Source: Prevotella koreensis
Lineage (GTDB): Bacteria > Bacteroidota > Bacteroidia > Bacteroidales > Bacteroidaceae
Length of the DNA: 64,000 nucleotides
NCBI RefSeq assembly: GCF_003977605.1
Contig: NZ_RYYU01000001.1
Location: 375,175 to 439,174, forward strand
Direction of reading: 5' to 3'
Shown: in pieces, positions 43,406-51,211 of the stretch
How the letters are laid out: each line of letters starts with the position of its first letter
Position numbering within the stretch: the first letter of the stretch is position 1
Made by a program: the position numbers and the translations under genes
Notes under the pieces: generated by a model
What the model saw: only the letters and a program-made list of their open reading frames with translations
Database searches by the model: none
What the model was told of the DNA's origin: nothing

Positions 43406-44425
43406 TCAGTTCGCAACTTTTCCTTCGAGCGATGGAGAGAACCACACAGCGTTTTCCCCTTTCTCTCCGGAATAAATGAGATAGGCCATAAGTTCGGGGT
43501 GTTTCTCCAGTACGCGCTTTGTCTTTTCCAAGCCGAGAACCATGAATGTCGTGGCATAGGCATCGGCCGTGGCACAGTCTTTCGCAATTACCGTGGCCGA
43601 AAGAATGTTGTGTTGTACCGGTTTTCCTGTCTTAGGGTCTATTGTATGAGCATATTTTTTGCCGTTCTTATAGTAGAATTTGCGGTAGTTCCCACTTGTC
43701 GCCATGGCCTTGTCGGTGAGGTTGAGCACCGTCTGTAGTTCTCCGTCAACGCTTATCGAGTCATCTACCGGCTTTGTTACCCCGATTTTCCAGGGCAATC
43801 TTTTCTCGCTGTTGCCGCTCGTTACGATTTCTCCACCTATTTCCACCATGAAGTTTTTCACGTCGTGACTGCGTAGCAGACGCGCCACAACATCGCTGCC
43901 ATAACCTTTAGCAATGGCACTGAAGTCGAGCATGGTGCGCGCGTCGGTCTTCTTGGGTACAAGTTGATTGCCCTCGTTCACCACCTTGAACTTATCGTTG
44001 CCGATGAAAGCCAAGATACTGTCCACCTTATGCTTGTCAGGTATCTGCCGAGTCTTGAATCCGAAGCCCCAGGCATTGACCAGCGGAGCCACCGTTATGT
44101 CGAACGCTCCTTCACTCTCTTTGTTCACAGTCTGTGCCAAATTATATACCTCCATGAACATTTCGCTCAGTACAGGCTTCTCTCCGCGGTTTATTTTCGA
44201 CACCGTTGAGTTCTTGTTATACATCGAAAACTCGTCGTCAACGTTTTTCAGTGCAGCCTCAATCTCGCTTTTCAGGTTCTTGTCAGACTGATATGTGATT
44301 GTGTAGAACGTGCCGAACACCTCGCCGGTGTCATGCTGATAGGGCATGGTTTGCTGTTGCCTTATTATGAGTATAGTACCAACAACAAGCAACACAAGGA
44401 AAAGAATTTGAAAAAAACGTTTCAT
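43406..44425 (-). CDS. apbE: FAD:protein FMN transferase
   Basis: A 339-residue ApbE-family enzyme anchored by an N-terminal hydrophobic helix (about 4-22). MLDFSAIAKGYGSD (about 170-183), EIGGEIVTSG and HTIDPKTGKPV are the FAD/metal-binding segments, with ADAYATTFMVLG near the end. ApbE attaches FMN to Thr residues of exported proteins such as NqrC/RnfG. It lies 2 bp after the DUF6048 gene and 15 bp before the Crp gene. Confidence 0.92.
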   Translation of the reverse strand: MKRFFQILFLVLLVVGTILIIRQQQTMPYQHDTGEVFGTFYTITYQSDKNLKSEIEAALKNVDDEFSMYNKNSTVSKINRGEKPVLSEMFMEVYNLAQTVNKESEGAFDITVAPLVNAWGFGFKTRQIPDKHKVDSILAFIGNDKFKVVNEGNQLVPKKTDARTMLDFSAIAKGYGSDVVARLLRSHDVKNFMVEIGGEIVTSGNSEKRLPWKIGVTKPVDDSISVDGELQTVLNLTDKAMATSGNYRKFYYKNGKKYAHTIDPKTGKPVQHNILSATVIAKDCATADAYATTFMVLGLEKTKRVLEKHPELMAYLIYSGEKGENAVWFSPSLEGKVAN

Positions 44426-44427
44426 AG

Positions 44428-45111
44428 TTAAATCTCCAATATTACATTAAACGTACCTCCAAAACACGAATTTCCGTCTTTGCCGTAGCCCGGAACATAC
44501 CAAGAGTTGCCCAACATTCCGTTGTCATAACTGATGCGTTGGCGGTAGCGCACGCTCCAGCCGAGGTGTATCGGTCCCCATATCGTGGCATCAACACCGA
44601 ACACCGCCTCTGCCCAATGGTAGTGGCACTTGATGTCTTTGCCGCCATATTCCACTGTGCCGCCCCAAACAGGGTCTGTAAGGACAGGATATTCCAAATC
44701 GTATTTCCATGATGTATATGCGTAACGCACTCCGGCATAGAGACGGTAGATGTCGTCTTTGTTTTTAAGAAGATTGAAGTCTATGCCTATTCTGCCGTAA
44801 GGTGCGCTCGTCTTGTATCTCATATTTGTGATTTCATTGGTGTGGTCGGTCTTGCCATAACCAATTTCCACAATGGGGAAATATCTGTTGCGCAGGTTCA
44901 CACGTACCGCACCCTCATACTGTCCGTAGTCGCCGAGTGTCATCATGCCAGCCCCCACGAGGTCGGCCGACACCGCAATGCCCCTAAAGAACGGCAGCGT
45001 GTCAGGCTTTTCTACCAATTTCTGCTGTTGCGCATCGGCTGACATAGGCATCAGCATGAGGCTAAGAGCCAGAATTGAAATATATGCGTATATGCTCTTT
45101 GGTGGCATCAT
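44428..45111 (-). CDS. DUF6048-like outer-membrane protein
   Basis: A 227-residue exported protein. The signal peptide is about 1-28 (ends MSADAQ). The rest alternates hydrophobic and polar residues as in an eight-stranded barrel. No catalytic residues are seen. The start overlaps the end of the DUF6452-like gene by 50 bases, and apbE follows 2 bp on. The DUF name is from resemblance and gene order and is not certain. Confidence 0.65.
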   Translation of the reverse strand: MMPPKSIYAYISILALSLMLMPMSADAQQQKLVEKPDTLPFFRGIAVSADLVGAGMMTLGDYGQYEGAVRVNLRNRYFPIVEIGYGKTDHTNEITNMRYKTSAPYGRIGIDFNLLKNKDDIYRLYAGVRYAYTSWKYDLEYPVLTDPVWGGTVEYGGKDIKCHYHWAEAVFGVDATIWGPIHLGWSVRYRQRISYDNGMLGNSWYVPGYGKDGNSCFGGTFNVILEI

Positions 45112-45547
45112 TGTTTATTTCTCTGTCGTTAATTATTACCGAATCAATCCTGTTTCGAGTGCAACTCACTCCCAATATGGTATGGAAGAACGAGGGGCCA
45201 CAGTCTATCGACTCAAAGTGGGGGGAGTTTGTTTTCCTTATCGTAATGGTGTCTGATGTGACCTCGTTTTCCGAGTTGCGCATTTCAAGCACCATCCGGT
45301 CGGCATCGCCTGCATAACTCACCGGCAGACTGAATGTTGTGGCTCCTGTCTTACGGTTCAGGAGAATTGTGTCGCCGCCCGTATTTCGCTCCGTGAAAAT
45401 GGTAAGCGTATCATTCAGCGTGTAGCGTTTGCCATCGCTGCCATACAGGTTATATGTGGCATAGACTGCATTGTTTAGCGGACAGTCTATTGACGTGCAT
45501 GCCGCAAGCAATGCCGCGAAAGTAATAATACCGAACAATTTTCTCAT
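45062..45547 (-). CDS. DUF6452-like lipoprotein
   Basis: A 161-residue protein with a lipoprotein signal (ALLAACTSIDC; lipidation at about Cys17), then a beta-rich Ig-like body. Several Cys (about 22, 116, 129) could form disulfides. Its 3' end overlaps the next gene by 50 bases. The DUF name is inferred from gene order and pattern. Probably first of the DUF6452-DUF6048-apbE-crp unit. Confidence 0.65.
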   Translation of the reverse strand: MRKLFGIITFAALLAACTSIDCPLNNAVYATYNLYGSDGKRYTLNDTLTIFTERNTGGDTILLNRKTGATTFSLPVSYAGDADRMVLEMRNSENEVTSDTITIRKTNSPHFESIDCGPSFFHTILGVSCTRNRIDSVIINDREINNDATKEHIRIYFNSGS

Positions 45548-45629
45548 ACCGTTGAATAATCTGTTTAAAAAATATTTCTCCTTTTTCGCCTCTTACCACT
45601 CGTTCCCACTCCAACTCCTGCGTTGTTTC

Positions 45630-46580
45630 TCAAATCTTGTCTGCAATCTGGTACTCGTTCCTGTTCTGTGATGAGCGGCTTATAAGGTCACCAAGGAAGC
45701 CCGTGAGGAAGAGTTGCGTTCCCAGTATCATCATTGTCAGCGAGATGTAGAAGAACGGCGAGTCGGTAACGAGTCGCTGTCTGATGCCGTTTGCGAGACA
45801 CCAAAGTTTGTCGGCACCGATGAATGCAGCAGAGAGGAAGCCGATTATGAATACAATAGTGCCCAGAAAACCGAACACATGCATCGGCTTGCTACCGAAA
45901 CTGCTAAGAAACCATAGCGTGATGAGGTCGAGATAGCCGTTGAAGAAGCGGTTGAGGCCGAACTTCGTCGTGCCGTATTTGCGTGCCTGATGTTGCACCA
46001 CCTTCTCGCCAATCTTGGAGAATCCCGCATTCTTTGCCAGATATGGTATGTAGCGGTGCATCTCGCCATACACTTCGATGTTCTTTACTACCTCGATGCG
46101 GTATGCCTTCAGTCCGCAGTTGAAGTCGTGCAGGTTCTTTATCCCGCTTATCTTGCGTGCCGTGGCGTTGAACAGTTTCGTGGGAAGTGTTTTAGACAAT
46201 GGGTCGTAACGCTTCTGTTTGTAACCGGAAACGAGGTCGTAGCCCTCAACAGTAATCATACGGTAGAGTTCCGGAATCTCGTTCGGGGAGTCCTGCAAGT
46301 CGGCATCCATAGTGATTACAACATCTCCTGATGCTTCCTCGAAACCACAGTATAGCGCAGGACTCTTGCCGTAGTTGCGGCGGAACTTTATGCCTTTCAC
46401 CTGCGGGTGTTTCGATTTCAGGTCGCATATAACGTCCCAAGAGTGGTCGCGCGAACCGTCGTTGACGAAAATTACCTCGTAAGAGAAGTTGTTCTCTTTC
46501 ATCACGCGGTCAATCCATGCGAAGAGTTCGGGAAGCGACTCCTCTTCATTATATAAAGGTATTACAACAGAAATGTCCAT
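45630..46580 (-). CDS. GT2 polyprenyl-phosphate glycosyltransferase, DPM/ArnC-like
   Basis: A 316-residue family 2 glycosyltransferase. DISVVIPLYNEEESL at the N-terminus, the DMDADLQDSP-type metal motif (MDADLQDSPNEIPEL, about 93-107), and two C-terminal membrane helices (about 232-256 and 275-300). Such enzymes load a sugar onto undecaprenyl phosphate. It follows DUF4199 by 21 bp, a common pairing in Bacteroidetes. Confidence 0.87.
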   Translation of the reverse strand: MDISVVIPLYNEEESLPELFAWIDRVMKENNFSYEVIFVNDGSRDHSWDVICDLKSKHPQVKGIKFRRNYGKSPALYCGFEEASGDVVITMDADLQDSPNEIPELYRMITVEGYDLVSGYKQKRYDPLSKTLPTKLFNATARKISGIKNLHDFNCGLKAYRIEVVKNIEVYGEMHRYIPYLAKNAGFSKIGEKVVQHQARKYGTTKFGLNRFFNGYLDLITLWFLSSFGSKPMHVFGFLGTIVFIIGFLSAAFIGADKLWCLANGIRQRLVTDSPFFYISLTMMILGTQLFLTGFLGDLISRSSQNRNEYQIADKI

Positions 46581-46601
46581 GTATTGTTGATTCTAAGAGT
46601 T

Positions 46602-47180
46602 CTATATCAGAGTAGAGCCTTCGTCATCATTGCCGTAGGCCTTGTGGTTGTTGCCTTTTTTTGCGAATAGTGCCAATGGAAGACTTAACAACATGCTGAA
46701 CAGTATGTTGCCGGAGAGAAACTGTATCACCACTTCCACGGGGCGCATTTCGGAAAGCACGGCAATAACCGACTCGACATCCTGCCCCGAAAGACCATAG
46801 TTCCCAAATGTTTCTGCCATTTCAGGCGAGCGGAGAATATTGCTGTAATGCTCCAGGAAATAACCGTTATCAAGAAATTGGAAATAAACCAGTTGCACAG
46901 CTGCGAAAATCAATGTTGCGCAAATCATCATCATTATTGCATACCCCAATGCGTGGCGGAAACTCATGCTGTTGCCAAGCACTCTCCTTCGGAACTTTTT
47001 CATTCGTGACAATGCGTAGAAAGGCGAGGCAATGCTGATTATCATTGCTGCAAAAGACCATGCAGGGTTGGTGAAACCTGCTACCGTAAACAGGAAACCC
47101 ACAGCCCACATAACACCGACAAGCGCACCATCGATGCGCGAGCGAGCCATCATACGGGCATATTCTTCAGAGGTACTCAT
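46602..47180 (-). CDS. DUF4199 membrane protein
   Basis: A 192-residue protein with four hydrophobic helices (about 20-40, 45-65, 80-105 and 160-180). The frame is open 12 codons further upstream (ATG 47216), but a consensus promoter overlaps that start: its -7 box lies inside the extension, so ATG 47180 (MSTSEEYARMM) is the likely start. It precedes the glycosyltransferase; function unknown. Confidence 0.75.
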   Translation of the reverse strand: MSTSEEYARMMARSRIDGALVGVMWAVGFLFTVAGFTNPAWSFAAMIISIASPFYALSRMKKFRRRVLGNSMSFRHALGYAIMMMICATLIFAAVQLVYFQFLDNGYFLEHYSNILRSPEMAETFGNYGLSGQDVESVIAVLSEMRPVEVVIQFLSGNILFSMLLSLPLALFAKKGNNHKAYGNDDEGSTLI

Positions 47181-47203
47181 TGTTCTCTTATCCGTTTTGT
47201 CTG

Positions 47204-47235
47204 CAAAATTACTCATTTATTGATAAAACTCCAAA
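47204..47235 (-). promoter_or_regulatory. Promoter of the DUF4199-glycosyltransferase unit
   Basis: On the reverse strand: TTTG (47235-47232), 20-base spacer, TAATTTTG (47211-47204). A start near 47198 leaves about 18 bases to ATG 47180. Confidence 0.65.
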
Positions 47236-47294
47236 GAAAACGAACATATTTTAACCCCATTTGGGTTTAAGGTTATACATGCGTTATTAACATA

Positions 47295-47933
47295 TCATTT
47301 CTTTTTCATTGCTTCCTTGTATGCTTTTTTATAGTTCTTCCAATCCTTCTTGTCCTCCCAAATCCATTTCTTTAACTTTGAACGAAACTTCGTTGATGGA
47401 GGTAAACGCTTGTTGGGGATGAGTTCAAAAAACACAGCACGCTCACAAGGTTTTTCTGGTTCATCGTCTATACGTGACTTTACCCATATTTCTTTAAAGA
47501 AAAAGAGGTGATTTCTGTCTATTATTTTATAATATCTTTTAATTAACGTAATGGAAAGTTGATAATGTATATAAGTATCCACCTCTATCGTATCTCCCTT
47601 AACTTCATAATATCCACCTAAACCGTAATATAATTGATTTTTAAAATCTACCGAATCACTTTTTTGCTTATATATAGAATCTTCATTCTCCAAATAAATA
47701 TCACCGTATGTACCATCATTATAAAGAATAAATGGTATCTCATTATTATACTTATGAATTCTATTATGATTTGTATTTACATAATAACCGTCAATATTGA
47801 TTTTTTCTTCAATATTGTTATTTATGTTTGGACGAAACCGCCCAACCTGCATGGCTCTTTCATGTGCACTTGGGAATGGTGCCCAACAAGCACATAGAAG
47901 AAGACATGAGAACAAATAAAATGCTTTTTTCAT
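47295..47933 (-). CDS. Unrecognised lipoprotein next to the tandem array
   Basis: A 212-residue predicted lipoprotein. The signal ends LLLCAC (lipidation near Cys15). The body is beta-rich, with GYYEVKGDTIEVDTYIHYQL in the middle and a basic C-terminus (many Lys after 185). No family is recognised. Its start codon directly abuts the tandem lipoprotein array, and it may be read from the same leftward message. Confidence 0.6.
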   Translation of the reverse strand: MKKAFYLFSCLLLCACWAPFPSAHERAMQVGRFRPNINNNIEEKINIDGYYVNTNHNRIHKYNNEIPFILYNDGTYGDIYLENEDSIYKQKSDSVDFKNQLYYGLGGYYEVKGDTIEVDTYIHYQLSITLIKRYYKIIDRNHLFFFKEIWVKSRIDDEPEKPCERAVFFELIPNKRLPPSTKFRSKLKKWIWEDKKDWKNYKKAYKEAMKKK

Positions 47934-48007
47934 AATCTGTATGTTTTAAAGGTTTATATTATAATTTCGAGAGTATTCCATTTTGCTATTCTCTCAACAG
48001 ATAAAGA

Positions 48008-48526
48008 TTATTTTTTCATAGGGTTAAACAATTTTACCCTCAATGTGTCATTAAGAATTCTTTTCCCATTGCTCGTGATAAAGTCAGATGGGAGTATTGA
48101 TAAGATCAAGGGATTTTTGATTTCTTTAGTTTCATCTTTACGATGATAGAAGATATATACAGTAACATTACAATCTTTAACAGTAGTATTGCTCTTTACT
48201 TTATAACCATTACTGATTGATATATTTTGTGGTTCAGGATTATGTAAAATTAAATTTTCGTCATTAAGTAACAGTCTCAAAGAATCCGTATTGATGACAT
48301 AACTACCTTTTAATTCATAACCAATATAATAATATTTCCCTTGATAACAGATACAATTAATACTTGCAAATCCAGTTTCTGTAGCAATATCTATCTTTGG
48401 CTTTTGATTATCAAAAACCAGATGAGAGGCTGTACAACAAGACTGAAATAACAATATAGTCATGATTGCAGTAACAAGAAGCCTTGTTCTTCTACCACCA
48501 TTTGTAATGCTCAACAAAGTCTTCAT
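48008..48526 (-). CDS. Tandem-array lipoprotein, copy 1
   Basis: A 172-residue predicted lipoprotein. The signal ends LLFQSC with a second Cys following (CCTAS). Body segments INCICYQGKYYYIGYELKGSY and LSILPSDFITSNGKRILNDT are shared with copies 2 and 3. Beta-rich; no known domain. The protein is identical to copy 2 in every residue. Start ATG 48526 was taken; a TTG seven codons earlier is possible. Its 3' end is followed by the leader of the 47295-47933 lipoprotein. Confidence 0.7.
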   Translation of the reverse strand: MKTLLSITNGGRRTRLLVTAIMTILLFQSCCTASHLVFDNQKPKIDIATETGFASINCICYQGKYYYIGYELKGSYVINTDSLRLLLNDENLILHNPEPQNISISNGYKVKSNTTVKDCNVTVYIFYHRKDETKEIKNPLILSILPSDFITSNGKRILNDTLRVKLFNPMKK

Positions 48527-48692
48527 AATAATTCCTATCTTTAACAAAATTTCCTTTTAACTATAAAACATTTATTCCTTGTAATCCATAATTCAGCAAA
48601 AACATATCATTTAATGCACGTGATTGCCAAAGATTATGTAACTCGTGATCAATTAGTTTGTATAAATTACTATTACCGGTTACCGTGTGAGG
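48492..48692 (-). pseudogene. Fragment of the HELLH lipoprotein gene, unit 1
   Basis: Homologous to the 3' two-thirds of the gene at 50019-50303. The signal sequence is missing, the metal motif is changed from HELLH to HELHN, and the GINALLLKGN region carries an in-frame TAG. It is therefore not functional. Confidence 0.75.
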
Positions 48693-48769
48693 TCTCAATC
48701 TGTATGTTTTAAAGGTTATATTCTAATTTCGAGAGTATTCCATTTTGCTATTCTCTCAACAGATAAAGA

Positions 48770-49288
48770 TTATTTTTTCATAGGGTTAAACAATTTTACC
48801 CTCAATGTGTCATTAAGAATTCTTTTCCCATTGCTCGTGATAAAGTCAGATGGGAGTATTGATAAGATCAAGGGATTTTTGATTTCTTTAGTTTCATCTT
48901 TACGATGATAGAAGATATATACAGTAACATTACAATCTTTAACAGTAGTATTGCTCTTTACTTTATAACCATTACTGATTGATATATTTTGTGGTTCAGG
49001 ATTATGTAAAATTAAATTTTCGTCATTAAGTAACAGTCTCAAAGAATCCGTATTGATGACATAACTACCTTTTAATTCATAACCAATATAATAATATTTC
49101 CCTTGATAACAGATACAATTAATACTTGCAAATCCAGTTTCTGTAGCAATATCTATCTTTGGCTTTTGATTATCAAAAACCAGATGAGAGGCTGTACAAC
49201 AAGACTGAAATAACAATATAGTCATGATTGCAGTAACAAGAAGCCTTGTTCTTCTACCACCATTTGTAATGCTCAACAAAGTCTTCAT
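48770..49288 (-). CDS. Tandem-array lipoprotein, copy 2
   Basis: The encoded 172-residue protein is identical to copy 1, including the LLFQSC lipobox. The DNA repeat extends through the whole 762-bp unit on both sides, so the duplication is recent or kept uniform by gene conversion. Exchange between units 1 and 2 would change copy number by one. Confidence 0.7.
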   Translation of the reverse strand: MKTLLSITNGGRRTRLLVTAIMTILLFQSCCTASHLVFDNQKPKIDIATETGFASINCICYQGKYYYIGYELKGSYVINTDSLRLLLNDENLILHNPEPQNISISNGYKVKSNTTVKDCNVTVYIFYHRKDETKEIKNPLILSILPSDFITSNGKRILNDTLRVKLFNPMKK

Positions 49289-49454
49289 AATAATTCCTAT
49301 CTTTAACAAAATTTCCTTTTAACTATAAAACATTTATTCCTTGTAATCCATAATTCAGCAAAAACATATCATTTAATGCACGTGATTGCCAAAGATTATG
49401 TAACTCGTGATCAATTAGTTTGTATAAATTACTATTACCGGTTACCGTGTGAGG
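49254..49454 (-). pseudogene. Fragment of the HELLH lipoprotein gene, unit 2
   Basis: Same decayed fragment as in unit 1: no signal sequence, HELHN in place of HELLH, and a TAG inside the frame. It shows that the damage preceded the latest duplication. Confidence 0.75.
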
Positions 49455-49531
49455 TCTCAATCTGTATGTTTTAAAGGTTATATTCTAATTTCGAGAGTAT
49501 TCCATTTTGCTATTCTCTCAACAGATAAAGA

Positions 49532-50053
49532 TTATTTTTTCATAGGGTTAAACAATTTTACCCTCAATGTGTCATTAAGAATTCTTTTCCCATTGCTCGT
49601 GATAAAGTCAGATGGGAGTATTGATAAGATCAAGGGATTTTTGATTTCTTTAGTTTCATCTTTACGCTCATAACGTATATCTATAGAAATGTAACAGTCT
49701 TTAACTGTAGAATTGCTCTTTACTATATAGCCCTTATTGATTGATATTTTTTTGAGTCTGTCATGCTGAAAAATTAAATTTTCGTCATTGAGCAATAATT
49801 TCAAAGAGTCCGGATTGATGATATAACTACCTTTTAAGTCGTAACCAAGATAATAATATTTTCCTTGAAAACACATACAATTAATACTTGCACTACCTGT
49901 TTCTGTAGCAATATCTAAATTAGGCTTGAGATTATTCTCAAAAGGAATTAGATAACCTATATCACAAGAATGAAAGAATACGATTGCTATGATTGTGGCA
50001 ACAAGAAATTTTATCCTTTTACCACCATTCGTAGTTATTGACAAAGTCTTCAT
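49532..50053 (-). CDS. Tandem-array lipoprotein, copy 3 (diverged)
   Basis: A 173-residue paralogue. The N-terminal 130 residues differ at many positions from copies 1 and 2 (lipobox region FFHSC, then DIGYLIPFENN), while the last 45 residues and the following DNA are identical to them. The abrupt change from diverged to identical suggests gene conversion at the 3' end. Its start overlaps the end of the intact HELLH gene by 35 bases. Confidence 0.7.
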   Translation of the reverse strand: MKTLSITTNGGKRIKFLVATIIAIVFFHSCDIGYLIPFENNLKPNLDIATETGSASINCMCFQGKYYYLGYDLKGSYIINPDSLKLLLNDENLIFQHDRLKKISINKGYIVKSNSTVKDCYISIDIRYERKDETKEIKNPLILSILPSDFITSNGKRILNDTLRVKLFNPMKK

Positions 50054-50303
50054 AATAATTCCTATCTTTAACAAAATTTCCTTTTAACAATAAAGCATTT
50101 ATTCCTTGTAATCCATAATTCAGCAAAAACATATCATTTAATGCACGTGATTGCCAAAGATGAAGTAACTCGTGATCAATTAGTTTGTATAAATTACTAT
50201 TACCGGTTACCGTGTGAGGACTAAATCCTATATTATAAATATATGGATCGCATGATATAAGTAGAATAGTAAGCAGCCCCCCAATTTTTTCATATTTTTT
50301 CAT
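50019..50303 (-). CDS. Small lipoprotein with HELLH metal-binding-like motif
   Basis: A 94-residue protein starting MKKYEKIGGLLTILLISC, a short lipoprotein signal with the lipidation Cys at 18. The middle has YKLIDHELLHLWQSRAL, an HExxH-like zinc motif, then a tail ending YEWW. It is too short for a full metallopeptidase, so it may be a remnant, an inhibitor or a metal-binding partner. It overlaps copy 3 of the lipoprotein array by 35 bases, so the two are probably coupled. Start ATG 50303 is chosen; a TTG lies five codons upstream. Confidence 0.6.
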   Translation of the reverse strand: MKKYEKIGGLLTILLISCDPYIYNIGFSPHTVTGNSNLYKLIDHELLHLWQSRALNDMFLLNYGLQGINALLLKGNFVKDRNYYEDFVNNYEWW

Positions 50304-50385
50304 GTTTAATTCCGTCAACGGTTTTATTTAGGTAAATACATTAAGTTTTTTTATTTTCCACATATATGGTGGCGTTTTTCGGTTG

Positions 50386-50417
50386 CAAAGTTACATCTTT
50401 AAAACTCCGAAATCAAG
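50386..50417 (-). promoter_or_regulatory. Promoter of the lipoprotein array
   Basis: On the reverse strand: CTTG (50417-50414), 20-base spacer, TAACTTTG (50393-50386). The leader to ATG 50303 would be about 75 bases. No promoter of equal quality was seen between the units, so downstream copies may depend on it. Confidence 0.65.
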
Positions 50418-50604
50418 TTTATTGTGTTAAAAGTTTTGCTTTTCTTGTTTTATGTATAATAATCTCTTTCGGTTAATTCTTTAACAACTCATTGTTTAAT
50501 AAGTACTAACTGTATTCAACGAGGCCGTCTTCATTCTTCTTTGTCGTTATTCTTACTAACCGATTCAATTTCTCTAAAAGATTCATCACATGTTCTTCAA
50601 TATT

Positions 50605-50769
50605 AAACCCAAATTGATTCATTAGAACGCATTTGCTTAGATTTGTTATTACCGTCATGCTTTCTTATTGCTTTAGTCTGCTTGCCGACATCTGCGCAGC
50701 CATTATATCTCTCCGTAGCCCGCTACGCTTTCGATGAAACGTCAGCACATCTAATCAACAATCGAACTA
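50605..50769. repeat. Dispersed repeat family A, copy A2 (right end lost)
   Basis: The left end is AAACCCAAATTGATTCATT, then the shared GAACGCATTTGCTTAGATT and GCTTGCCGACATCTGCG blocks and the CGTAGCCCGCTACG hairpin. The similarity stops at about 50769, before the right inverted repeat. Confidence 0.75.
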
Positions 50770-50834
50770 GATATATCTTTGTTCGTCTTGTCTCAAACTG
50801 CCGATGACACAGCAATGGCATATCTTTCGGAAAG

Positions 50835-50895
50835 CAATTTCGCCCAATTTGCAGACCAATTTCGCCCAAATTACAGACCAATTTCGCCCGTTTTG
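50835..50895. repeat. Dispersed iterated repeat family B, copy B3
   Basis: Three head-to-tail units of GCAATTTCGCCCAATTTGCAG type, each ending in ACC AATTTCGCCC. All are in the same sense here, unlike B1 and B2. It lies between A2 and A3. Confidence 0.75.
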
Positions 50896-50918
50896 GTTTG
50901 CATTTTGGCATGTTTGGG

Positions 50919-51121
50919 TTTACCTCAAATCGATCATTAGACCGCATTTGCTTAGATTCCCTATTGCCGGTATGCTTCCCTTCTGCTTTAGTCTGCTTGC
51001 CGATATCTGCGCAACCATTCCATCTCGACGTAGCCCGCTACGCCTTCGATGAAACGGCAGCACATCTGCTCAACAATCGAACAAAACCGGTTGAGGGCTT
51101 TAATGATTGATTCGGGTTAAA
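50919..51121. repeat. Dispersed repeat family A, copy A3
   Basis: Complete copy of 203 bp. The ends ACCTCAAATCGATCATTA and the reverse complement of TAATGATTGATTCGGGTT pair imperfectly; the changes relative to A1 occur in both arms. The inner hairpin CGTAGCCCGCTACG is conserved. Confidence 0.8.
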
Positions 51122-51211
51122 TATCTTTCAGCGCGAATGACCGTAAAGTGGATTTTAACCGTTAGTAAATGCTTTTTGCTTGTGTTTCTTGGTGTGTCTG
51201 CCGATAGGTTT

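Larger units (their letters stand above)
47934..50303 (-). repeat. Tandem array of three 762-bp lipoprotein units
   Basis: Unit 1 (about 47934-48696) and unit 2 (48697-49458) are almost identical, 763 and 762 bp. Unit 3 (49459-50303) is a diverged version with a complete upstream gene. Each unit holds one lipoprotein gene; units 1 and 2 also hold a 3' fragment of the HELLH gene found whole in unit 3. The junction reads GTGTGAGG then TCTCAATCTGTATG. The fragments show how the array grew by duplication from a two-gene cassette. Confidence 0.9.
50304..51211. other. 908-bp gene-free island of repeats
   Basis: It holds the leftward array promoter (50386-50417), a diverged segment without recognised content (about 50420-50600), repeat A2, repeat B3 and repeat A3. 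Reading frames inside are translations of the repeats. The order A-B-A suggests repeated insertion at one site. Confidence 0.65.

Noticed and set aside
47934..50303. CRISPR-like array
   Set aside because: The repeats are 762 bp and coding; there are no short repeats with unique spacers.
50019..50303. Active zinc protease
   Set aside because: The HELLH motif is present but 94 residues leave no room for a third ligand domain of known families, so function was not claimed.
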